This document shows, in pieces, positions 7,180 to 12,522 of a stretch of 18,452 nucleotides of DNA; positions within the stretch are counted from its first letter, which is position 1, and each line of letters opens with the position of its first letter. The stretch spans positions 1 to 18,452 of the forward strand of contig JBJKRE010000198.1 of the NCBI GenBank assembly GCA_046704825.1. The letters are read 5' to 3'. The notes under the pieces were generated by a model, which searched no databases, was not told where the DNA came from, and was given only the letters and a program-made list of their open reading frames with translations. Both the position numbers and the translations under genes were made by a program. This DNA comes from CAVRTJ01 sp046704825. Its GTDB lineage: Bacteria; Acidobacteriota; UBA4820; DSQY01.

Positions 7180-7767
7180 TCAAACCAACGTCTTTCTCAT
7201 GATCGCGCGGCTCTTGCCGTGCTGGGCCGCGATGTGGAAGCCGGCGCGGGCGAAGAGGCTGACGGTGCCGGTGTAGAGGAAGGCGGGGGGCAGATCCCTG
7301 GGCGGGTCGACGTTGGGATAGCCTTCGAGGATCGTGGCGCCCTGGCTCCCGGCGTAGTCCGCGGCCGCTCCCAGCAAAGCGACGGCCAGGCCCCGGCGAC
7401 GGTATTCCTTGTGGATGAAGAAGCAGACGGCGGACCAGACGGGCAGCTCGTCGATGGGCCTGAGGGTGCGGGATGTCAGGATGCGGGGGAAGAACTCCCT
7501 GGAAGCCACCGAGCACCAGCCCACGGGCGTGTCGCCATCGAAAGCGAGAAGTCCCGGCACGTGGCCGCCGTCCACGAGCGCCTTCATGGCGGCCCGGTTC
7601 TCACTGCCCTTGCCGGCGTTGAACTCTTTGCGCGTCAGTCTCCACCACATGCACCAGCAGCCGCCGCAGGCGCCCCGAGGCTCGAACAGCGCCTCGAAGT
7701 CCCCCCACGTCTCGGGCGTCACAGGACCGAACCGGTAGGAAGGCTCGTGTGGAGCACCATTCTTCAT
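7180..7767 (-). CDS. GNAT-family N-acetyltransferase
   Basis: I choose the ATG at 7767 (195 residues) because GGAGGAA lies 11 bases before it; the upstream in-frame ATGs at 7791 and 7785 have no ribosome site. The acetyl-CoA loop is visible at 115-140: VCFFIHKEYRRRGLAVALL with RRRGLA at 123-128, the Q/RxxGxG/A signature. The N-terminal Cys/Trp cluster ACGGCWCMWWR (33-43; Cys34, Cys37, Cys39) marks a recognisable GNAT subgroup of unknown substrate. The C-terminal FARAGFHIAAQHGKSRAIMRKTL is the usual last strand-helix-strand. It starts 26 nt after the HEPN-like gene stop codon on the same strand, so it is probably the third gene of that operon. Whether it is functionally part of the module, or simply cotranscribed, is open. 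Confidence 0.9.
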   Translation of the reverse strand: MKNGAPHEPSYRFGPVTPETWGDFEALFEPRGACGGCWCMWWRLTRKEFNAGKGSENRAAMKALVDGGHVPGLLAFDGDTPVGWCSVASREFFPRILTSRTLRPIDELPVWSAVCFFIHKEYRRRGLAVALLGAAADYAGSQGATILEGYPNVDPPRDLPPAFLYTGTVSLFARAGFHIAAQHGKSRAIMRKTLV

Positions 7768-7793
7768 GGCCGTAGATTCCTCCATTTGCATGC

Positions 7794-8225
7794 TCAGCCT
7801 GAAAACGGCGGGGATGGAAGATCGGCTACCCTGTCGGCGACCTTGCGACGGGCGACCACCAGGTCCGCCACAAACCGTTCGTCGATGTTCATATCTCCTT
7901 CGTACTCACTCAGGTTGCGGATTTCGTGACCCCTCGCGAGCACCCGCCAAACTCCCGGTCCGAGGTCGAGGGTGTGCGGCAGGACCTGGAAGACGATGTA
8001 CCGATTGGCGGGACGGTATCCGTGCCACCTCAGGGCGGCAAGGCAAAGGGAGTGGGCCGCGTTATAGGCCAGGTCGAAACGGCTTTCAAGAGCATTGTCG
8101 GAATTCTCGGCGTCAGCCAGGCGCGCGAAGGCCGATTTTCGTAGCCCCTCGAACTCGGCGGAATCGGGAGGTTCGCGCCTCAGAGACTTACCAGGGCCGG
8201 TGAGGGCGTCAAGCGGGGAGGTCAT
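7794..8225 (-). CDS. HEPN-like protein, putative toxin partner of the HTH-MNT gene
   Basis: This 143-residue, mostly alpha-helical protein overlaps the end of the nucleotidyltransferase gene by 17 nt and has its own GGGGAGG ribosome site before the ATG at 8225. The stretch FEGLRKSAFARLADAE ... ESRFDLAYNAAHSLCLAALRWHGYR (25-71) has the helix pattern of HEPN proteins paired with minimal nucleotidyltransferases. The expected RNase motif Rx4-6H is not present in standard form: the corresponding site reads IRNLSEYEGD (102-111), with Arg103 and Asn104 but Tyr108 where His is usual. HEPN toxins are typically RNases inactivated by the adjacent MNT protein; with the altered motif, catalysis is uncertain. 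Family assignment comes from context plus partial sequence recognition. Confidence 0.75.
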   Translation of the reverse strand: MTSPLDALTGPGKSLRREPPDSAEFEGLRKSAFARLADAENSDNALESRFDLAYNAAHSLCLAALRWHGYRPANRYIVFQVLPHTLDLGPGVWRVLARGHEIRNLSEYEGDMNIDERFVADLVVARRKVADRVADLPSPPFSG

Positions 8226-8835
8226 TGTCCTCCCCGATGATCCATAACTTGGGTTGCGCCAGGATTCGCTTCACAAAAGCATTTCCCTGCCTGCGCCGCG
8301 TCGTGAGGTCTCTGCGGGAGTAGATGGTGGGATTGATCGTCCGGCCCACGCGGACACCTGCCTGTTCGAGCGCCGAGAATATGTCGGCATAAGTGAGACG
8401 CTCACTGACAACCAGCAGGTCGACGTCGCTCGCGGCGGTATCCTCCCCCTTGGCCACCGAACCGAAGACGAAGGCCGCTTCGATATCGTGTGCAAGCGGT
8501 TCGAGTGCCTCCCGGAGCAGGTCCGAGAGGCCGGAGGTCTTCACGATGAGTCCGCGGAGATCTTCGAATACGGGCGCGGCGGCGTTGGCCTGATAGTGCT
8601 TCTGGTTGCCCACCCGCGTCACCGTCAGCAAGCCCGAATTCGCCAGTCGGGCCAGCTCCCGGTGGACCGCGCCCGTCCCCGAACCGACCAGCGCGATGAT
8701 CTCGTTGGCGTAGAAACTCCGCCCCGGATTGCCGAAGAGCAGGCCGAGGACGCGCTGCTGCACCTTTGTGAAAAGGGCGTCCGCAATTCCAGTGCCGGAT
8801 TTTCTGGCCGTGGTGGTCGATTGATTCGATCCCAT
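8209..8835 (-). CDS. Winged-helix / minimal nucleotidyltransferase fusion, putative antitoxin-autorepressor
   Basis: The 208-residue protein has a winged HTH at about 17-85 (ALFTKVQQRVLGLLFGNPGR ... NEIIALVGSGTGAVHRELARL, then wing TVTRVGNQKHYQAN). A pol-beta-type nucleotidyltransferase follows at about 105-200 with the full catalytic signature VFGSVAKG (123-130) and SDVDLL (Asp137, Asp139). MNT proteins are usual partners of HEPN toxins and can act by nucleotidylating them; the fused HTH suggests DNA binding as well. The ATG at 8835 is chosen because the family starts here and a consensus promoter ends at it. There is no ribosome site upstream, and the predicted transcript start falls at 8836 or 8835, so the mRNA may be leaderless. 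It overlaps the HEPN-like gene by 17 nt, indicating translational coupling. Confidence 0.9.
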   Translation of the reverse strand: MGSNQSTTTARKSGTGIADALFTKVQQRVLGLLFGNPGRSFYANEIIALVGSGTGAVHRELARLANSGLLTVTRVGNQKHYQANAAAPVFEDLRGLIVKTSGLSDLLREALEPLAHDIEAAFVFGSVAKGEDTAASDVDLLVVSERLTYADIFSALEQAGVRVGRTINPTIYSRRDLTTRRRQGNAFVKRILAQPKLWIIGEDNDLPA

Positions 8836-8865
8836 ATTGGGAATGATAGAACCCAATTTGGGATC
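8828..8865. promoter_or_regulatory. Twin palindromic operators over the MNT/HEPN promoter
   Basis: Two 11-bp palindromes, CCCATATTGGG (8831-8841) and CCCAATTTGGG (8852-8862), have centres 21 bp apart, about two helical turns. With flanking GATC they form a larger inverted repeat with 14-bp arms (13 of 14 matching) and a 10-nt centre. One lies within the -35/-10 spacer, the other spans the predicted transcription start and the ATG. This geometry suits cooperative binding of two HTH dimers, most likely the encoded HTH-MNT protein repressing its own operon. Confidence 0.75.
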
Positions 8866-8871
8866 TGTCAA
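8843..8871 (-). promoter_or_regulatory. Consensus sigma70-type promoter of the MNT/HEPN/GNAT operon
   Basis: On the minus strand TTGACA (8871-8866) is a perfect -35 hexamer and TATCAT (8848-8843) a good -10, separated by exactly 17 bp. Transcription should start at 8836 plus or minus one base, directly at the start codon. It is the strongest promoter match I found in the window. Confidence 0.8.
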
Positions 8872-8880
8872 GGTGAAAGT

Positions 8881-8981
8881 GGCGCGCCAGGCGCGCAGTG
8901 ATCGAGTGACCGAGTGAATAGTGATCAGGTGATTAGTGCGCCTGGCGGCGCGGTGATCGAGTGATCGCGCCTTAGGCGCCG
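8881..8981. repeat. 8-bp repeat array interleaved with GC palindromes
   Basis: Units AGTGATCG, AGTGACCG, AGTGAAT, AGTGATCA and GGTGATCG, AGTGATCG (8897-8967) are the same family as 6794-6845. They alternate with palindromic GC blocks: GGCGCGCCAGGCGCGC (8881-8896), GTGCGCCTGGCGGCGCGG (8936-8953) and GCGCCTTAGGCGC (8967-8979). The middle block matches 7018-7035 at 17 of 18 bases. The block sits just upstream of the MNT/HEPN promoter. Confidence 0.85.
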
Positions 8982-9012
8982 CAAAGGGTGAAGAGTTAGA
9001 AGGCAAGGTCGT

Positions 9013-9032
9013 CGGCCGGCTCCCGCCGGCCG
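9013..9032. repeat. Perfect 8-bp inverted repeat CGGCCGGC-TCCC-GCCGGCCG
   Basis: A strong hairpin-forming palindrome in the intergenic block between the MNT promoter and the cupin gene end. It could act as a terminator for the minus-strand cupin transcript or be one more dispersed palindromic unit; no T-run follows on either strand. Confidence 0.6.
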
Positions 9033-9060
9033 CTACAAAGGTCTGCCGTCCGCCGCCTTT

Positions 9061-9093
9061 CAAATCCGAAATCCCAAATCCCAATTCCTAAAT
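9061..9093. repeat. AAATCCC-type degenerate array, right copy
   Basis: Units AAATCC, GAAATCCC, AAATCCC, AATTCC, TAAATC followed by a CTTCCCTTTCCCCTCTTCCC pyrimidine tract, ending at the stop codon of the minus-strand cupin gene. It parallels 7111-7142, which is placed identically relative to the GNAT gene. Just before it, the bases 9040-9060 contain the reverse complement of the GGCGGACNGCAGACC segment of the left block. Confidence 0.75.
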
Positions 9094-9123
9094 CTTCTTC
9101 CCTTTCCCCTCTTCCCTCTGACC

Positions 9124-9630
9124 TCAGCCGCGCGTTAGCGCTGTGATCATCTCTTTAAAACCGGGGTAGGCGCGGCAGAGGGCGTCGCGGGTGCCGGGCT
9201 CGTAGTCCTCGAATTCGAAGCCGGGGGAGACGGTGGTGCCGAGCAGGGCGAACTCCCCGCCGGGGGCGAGCCGGCTGCCCTGCCAGACGCCGCGGGGGAC
9301 GACGACCTGCGGGCGCATGCCGGCCGTGAGGTCGGGTCCCAGAACGATCACCCCGCCCGATCCGTCCGGCCTCAGGTTCAGCATCTCCACGGGGTCGCCG
9401 GCGTAGAAATGGAAGATCTCGTCCGATTCTAGCCGGTGCATGCACGAGAAGGTCACCGGCGTGAGCAGATAGTAGATGGCCGTGGCGAGGGCGCGCCGTC
9501 CGCCGTAGCGGGGCGGGAGGGCCTCTCCGTCGACGGTTTCCCCGGAGCGGTAGACCTCGGCGAAGCAGCCGCCTTCGGCGGGGTGGGGCTTGAGGCCCAG
9601 GATGCGTATGATGTCTTCGATTCTTCCCAT
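9124..9630 (-). CDS. DUF985-type (cupin_5) cupin protein
   Basis: The 168-residue protein matches the YML079w/DUF985 cupin family along its whole length: LGLKPHPAEGGCFAEVYRS (11-29), ATAIYYLLTP (49-58), FSCMHRLESDEIFHFYAGDPVEML (61-84), the LGPDL and VVVPRGVWQGSR block (97-120) and the closing TTVSPGFEFEDYE (132-144). His65, Glu71 and His74 are candidate pocket or metal residues. Members are single-domain cupins of mostly unknown biochemical role. The ATG at 9630 follows GGAG by eight bases. It lies 23 nt downstream of the CNNM/CorC-like gene on the same strand and is probably cotranscribed with it. Confidence 0.92.
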   Translation of the reverse strand: MGRIEDIIRILGLKPHPAEGGCFAEVYRSGETVDGEALPPRYGGRRALATAIYYLLTPVTFSCMHRLESDEIFHFYAGDPVEMLNLRPDGSGGVIVLGPDLTAGMRPQVVVPRGVWQGSRLAPGGEFALLGTTVSPGFEFEDYEPGTRDALCRAYPGFKEMITALTRG

Positions 9631-9653
9631 GGCAGGCTCCGGGGGCGGGCCGG

Positions 9654-10976
9654 TCAGGCGTCGTCGTCCGGTTCGTCCCGGGGGACCGCCGCGACCAGGA
9701 CCTTGTCCACGCGGTGGCCGTCCATGTCCACCACCTCGAAGCGCAGGCCCTGCCACTCGAAGCGGTCCGCGGTGACCGGGATGCGCCCGATCTGCATCAT
9801 GACGAAGCCGCCGAGGGTGTGGAAGTAGCCCCGGTCCTCGCCGGGTAGCTTGTGGATGTGGAGGACCTCCTTGAGCTCGTCCACGGGCAGCAGCCCGTCG
9901 AGGAGCCACGAGCCGTCTTCGCGTTGGACGGCTTCCAGATCGAGGGGCTCGCCGGGGAGGGGGATGTCGCCGACGATGGCCTCGAGTATGTCGTTGAGCG
10001 ACACGATGCCCAGCAGGGCTCCGTATTCGTCCACCACGAGGGCCATGTGCACGGGGTGGACCTTGATAAGCTCCAGGAGCTTGAGGGCGGGCGTGCTCTC
10101 GGGGACGAAGAGCGGCGGCTTGAGCAGCGCCTTGAGGTCGAGCGGCTGGCCGTGCAGGACCCTGAGGAGCATGTCCTTGGCCTGGACCACGCCCACCACG
10201 TTGTCCAGGCTTCCGCGGCCGGCGGGCAGGCGGTTGTGCGTGCTGTCCCCGAGCGTCCGCCGGATGACCTCGGGGGAGTCGTCGAGGTTCAGCCATGTGA
10301 GTTCGCCGCGCGGCGTCATGATGTCCGCCGCCTTGCGGTTGCCCAGCCTCAGGACGCTGTTCATCATGTCCCGCTCGGCGGCTTCGAACGTGCCCGCCTC
10401 CGTGCCCTGCTCGAGGATGATCTTGAGCTCTTCCTCGGAGACGGGCGAGCGCTGGACGTGCCGGATCCCGAACAGGTGCAGGATGCCGTCGGTGGACGCG
10501 CTGAGCAGCCAGACCACGGGGTAGGCCGCGCGTGCGAAGAGCTTCATGGGGCCGGCCACGAGGCGCCCCACGCGCTCGGGCCTGACCAGTGCGAGTCGCT
10601 TGGGGACCAGTTCCCCGATGATGAGCGAGAAGTAGGTGATCCCGATTACGACGGAGCCGAGGGCGATGACGTGGCGGTAGGGGGCGAGGACGGGGACGCG
10701 GGTCAGCCACCCCGCGAACTTGTCGGCCAGAGTGGCGCCGCCGAAGGCGCCGGTCAGGATGCCCACGAGCGTGATGCCCACCTGGACCGTCGAGAGGAAG
10801 TGGCCGGGAGTGTCGGCAAGTTCCAGAGCCTTGAGCGCCTTCCTGTCGCCGAGGTTGGCCCACTGCTGGAGGCGGCTCTTGCGCGCCGAGACGAGCGCCA
10901 TCTCGGACATGGCGAGCACCCCGTTGGCGAGGATGAGGAGAAAGATGACGACGACGGCAACCGTCAGCGAATCCAT
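9654..10976 (-). CDS. CNNM/CorC-type hemolysin-family membrane protein (DUF21-CBS-CorC_HlyC)
   Basis: The 440-residue protein has the three-part layout of this family. Residues 1-195 are the DUF21/CNNM transmembrane domain, with hydrophobic segments near 5-25, 62-82, 103-123 and 145-165, and the signature SEMALVSARKSRL (24-36) and GELVPKRLAL (121-130). Residues about 210-338 are a CBS pair (ADIMTPRGELTWLN, VVGVVQAKDML, ALVVDEYGALLGIVSLNDILEAIVGDI). Residues about 350-430 are the CorC_HlyC domain (DGSWLLDGLLPVDEL, TLGGFVMMQIGRIP). Relatives take part in Mg2+ or Co2+ transport or homeostasis; the name hemolysin is historical. The start at 10976 has GGGGGA eight bases upstream. It is the first gene of a two-gene minus-strand operon with the cupin. 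Confidence 0.95.
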   Translation of the reverse strand: MDSLTVAVVVIFLLILANGVLAMSEMALVSARKSRLQQWANLGDRKALKALELADTPGHFLSTVQVGITLVGILTGAFGGATLADKFAGWLTRVPVLAPYRHVIALGSVVIGITYFSLIIGELVPKRLALVRPERVGRLVAGPMKLFARAAYPVVWLLSASTDGILHLFGIRHVQRSPVSEEELKIILEQGTEAGTFEAAERDMMNSVLRLGNRKAADIMTPRGELTWLNLDDSPEVIRRTLGDSTHNRLPAGRGSLDNVVGVVQAKDMLLRVLHGQPLDLKALLKPPLFVPESTPALKLLELIKVHPVHMALVVDEYGALLGIVSLNDILEAIVGDIPLPGEPLDLEAVQREDGSWLLDGLLPVDELKEVLHIHKLPGEDRGYFHTLGGFVMMQIGRIPVTADRFEWQGLRFEVVDMDGHRVDKVLVAAVPRDEPDDDA

Positions 10977-11084
10977 CAGGGAATCCCCCTTAGCCGCGCG
11001 GCCGATCCGTTTGCGCGCCGTGCGGCGTTACCACCATCATAACACCGCGGGCCCGCCCGACGGAGGGTGCGCTTGGGCCATTGG

Positions 11085-11092
11085 TGTATACT
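11085..11092 (+). promoter_or_regulatory. Candidate -10 region for bfr (TGTATACT)
   Basis: TATACT at 11087-11092 is preceded directly by TG, and the same octamer TGTATACT occurs in the pheS promoter. No good -35 hexamer lies at 16-18 bp. A transcript from here would carry a leader of about 35-40 nt before the bfr start. Confidence 0.35.
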
Positions 11093-11134
11093 GATATGCA
11101 CCGAACAGCCAAATTATACGATGAGGAGGTCAAG

Positions 11135-11608
11135 ATGAAAGGTAGTGCGAAAGTCATTAAGGTCCTCAACGACCGGCTGGCCGAGGAACTCACGGCCATC
11201 AACCAGTACATGGTTCACTCCGAGATGTGCGAGAGCTGGGGCTACGGCAGGCTGCACAAGGCCGTCGAGAAGCAGGCCTTCGACGAGATGCACCACGCCG
11301 AATGGCTCATCCAGCGCATCCTCTTCCTGGAAGGCTCCCCCACCGTGTCCAAGCTCAATCCCATCAACATCGGCAAGGACGTGAAGGCCATCGTGCTCAA
11401 CGACTACGACGCCGAGGTGGACGCGGTGAAGCAGTACAACGCGGCCATTAAGGTGGCCGTCGAAGCCAAGGACAACGGCACTCGGGACCTGCTCCAGAAG
11501 ATCCTCAAAGACGAGGAGGGCCACGTCGACTGGGCGGAGGAACAGCGCGACCAGATCGACCAGATGGGCATCGGCAACTACCTCCAGAATCAGGTCGGAA
11601 GCGACTGA
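11135..11608 (+). CDS. bfr: Bacterioferritin
   Basis: The 157-residue protein aligns without gaps to the E. coli Bfr numbering at its functional sites: ferroxidase ligands Glu18, Tyr25, Glu51, His54, Glu94, Glu127 and His130 are all present, and Met52, the axial haem ligand between subunits, is kept. Hallmarks are MKGSAKVIKVLNDRLAEEL, AINQYMVHSEM, DEMHHAEWLIQRILFLEG, KDEEGHVDW and MGIGNYLQNQ. It should form the 24-subunit haem-containing iron-storage shell in the cytoplasm, oxidising Fe(II). The start at 11135 is fixed by AGGAGGT ending four bases upstream; an upstream in-frame GTG at 11081 lies in the presumed promoter and is rejected. Monocistronic in appearance, with a GC hairpin after the stop codon. 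Confidence 0.97.
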   Translation: MKGSAKVIKVLNDRLAEELTAINQYMVHSEMCESWGYGRLHKAVEKQAFDEMHHAEWLIQRILFLEGSPTVSKLNPINIGKDVKAIVLNDYDAEVDAVKQYNAAIKVAVEAKDNGTRDLLQKILKDEEGHVDWAEEQRDQIDQMGIGNYLQNQVGSD

Positions 11609-11635
11609 TCGCCGGCGGTGCCACGGAAACGTGCA

Positions 11636-11655
11636 GGGCGGCCGTCCGGCCGCCC
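11636..11655 (+). terminator. GC hairpin after bfr
   Basis: GGGCGGCC-GTCC-GGCCGCCC is a perfect 8-bp stem with a 4-nt loop 27 nt after the bfr stop codon. It is placed as a terminator, but only CGTTCCGTCTT follows, so the U-tract is poor. Confidence 0.55.
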
Positions 11656-11743
11656 CGTTCCGTCTTCAGACCTCTTTGCGGGAGACTAAACCAAACCGTT
11701 CCCGCCCCTGTCAGTAGGGTCTGATCGCGAAAGGAGGCGAACG

Positions 11744-12307
11744 ATGAAGCGCATCGCAACATTCGGTTTGATGGCCGCGGTACTGGGGATCGGCCTGGCC
11801 GCACTGGCCCAGAGCCCGCTGAAGAACCCCAGAATGGCCCAGAAGCTTAACCTCACGGCGCAGCAGAAGAGCCAGCTGAAGGACGTCAGGTTTCAGCACC
11901 AGGCGAAGATGATCGACATCCGCCACGACATGCAGATCAAGATGCTGGACCTGCGACGCGAACTCTCCAAGGACAACCCGAACGAAGCGGCTCTCGACAG
12001 GCTGGCCGACCAGATGGCGTCCATCCGGGCGAGGATGATGAAGGAGCGGTTCGCCCACATGCTGGCCGTGAAGAAAGTGCTCACGCCCGAACAGTGGAAC
12101 ATGGTGAAGGAGCACTTCATGCAGCGCCGGGGGATGAAGCGCGGACGCTTCCAGCGCGGTCCCCGAGACGGCAAATGCCCCATGGGCGAGGGCCCCGGCT
12201 GCGGCGCCGGACCGATGCGCGGATGCGGCATGGGCCCCGGGATGGGTCCCGGCCCGGGTCCCGGCGCCGTTCCCCCGCCGGACGCACCCGACGCGCCCCA
12301 GCCCTGA
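11744..12307 (+). CDS. Spy/CpxP-like periplasmic LTxxQ protein with metal-binding-like tail
   Basis: The 187-residue protein starts with a signal peptide cut near LAALA-Q (residues 1-22). Two LTxxQ motifs, LTAQQ at 37-41 and LTPEQ at 113-117, frame a charged amphipathic helical region (about 42-125), the layout of Spy/CpxP periplasmic chaperones and metal-sensing adaptors. After 128 the sequence changes to a low-complexity tail rich in Gly, Pro, Met and Cys (Cys145, Cys153, Cys161; Met147, Met158, Met163, Met167), which looks suited to soft-metal binding. In enterobacteria this family is induced by envelope or copper/zinc stress; here no CpxRA-like genes are visible. The ATG at 11744 follows AAAGGAGG with ideal spacing. 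Confidence 0.85.
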   Translation: MKRIATFGLMAAVLGIGLAALAQSPLKNPRMAQKLNLTAQQKSQLKDVRFQHQAKMIDIRHDMQIKMLDLRRELSKDNPNEAALDRLADQMASIRARMMKERFAHMLAVKKVLTPEQWNMVKEHFMQRRGMKRGRFQRGPRDGKCPMGEGPGCGAGPMRGCGMGPGMGPGPGPGAVPPPDAPDAPQP

Positions 12308-12351
12308 CGACGGGTACTTTCGTAGGAACCAATCTCTCTGACAAGGTCAGC

Positions 12352-12376
12352 GGGGGGCGGCGACGAGCCGCCCCCC
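12352..12376 (+). terminator. GC hairpin after the Spy-like gene
   Basis: GGGGGGCGGC-GACGA-GCCGCCCCCC is a perfect 10-bp stem with a 5-nt loop, 44 nt after the stop codon. It is followed by TCCTCGTG, again without a U-tract. Confidence 0.55.
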
Positions 12377-12469
12377 TCCTCGTGTCGGCCCTCCGTGTCG
12401 CCCGGCGGGGGGGCGGATGGCCGCCCTGGCCCTCGGGAAATTTTTCCGGGTGCACGGCGGTGCCTCCAT

Positions 12470-12498
12470 TTGTGTAAAACCCTCTAATTGTGTATACT
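12470..12498 (+). promoter_or_regulatory. Candidate promoter of the pheS cluster
   Basis: TTGTGT (12470-12475) and TATACT (12493-12498) are separated by 17 bp, and the -10 shows the context TGTATACT. Transcription would start near 12505, about 18 nt before the pheS ATG. Upstream lies an imperfect palindrome GGAAATTTTTCC (12436-12447) of unknown meaning. I see no T-box or Phe-rich leader peptide between 12308 and 12522. Confidence 0.6.
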
Positions 12499-12522
12499 TT
12501 TGAGTTCGTGAGGGAGAAGTGT

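Noticed and set aside
7794..8835. Calling the pair mntA/hepT by name
   Set aside because: The HEPN motif differs and the MNT is fused to an HTH, so a specific symbol or a nucleotidylation mechanism would go beyond what the sequence shows.
6794..8972. CRISPR array
   Set aside because: The repeats are 8 bp with no unique spacers, and no cas gene is nearby.
8836..9084. N-terminal extension of the HTH-MNT protein to 291 residues
   Set aside because: The extension translates through the promoter, operators and repeat block, and the family begins at the ATG at 8835.
9631..10863. Upstream extension of the cupin frame to a 579-residue protein
   Set aside because: The added part overlaps the CNNM/CorC gene in another frame and is Arg/Pro/Gly-rich noise; the cupin family begins at MGRIEDII with a good ribosome site.
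9852..11042. Plus-strand 396-residue frame opposite the CNNM/CorC gene
   Set aside because: Shadow frame; the minus strand has DUF21, CBS and CorC_HlyC domains in order.
12308..12522. T-box or Phe attenuator upstream of pheS
   Set aside because: No T-box-like conserved core, no Phe-rich leader frame and no terminator with U-tract close to the start; only a short palindrome is present.
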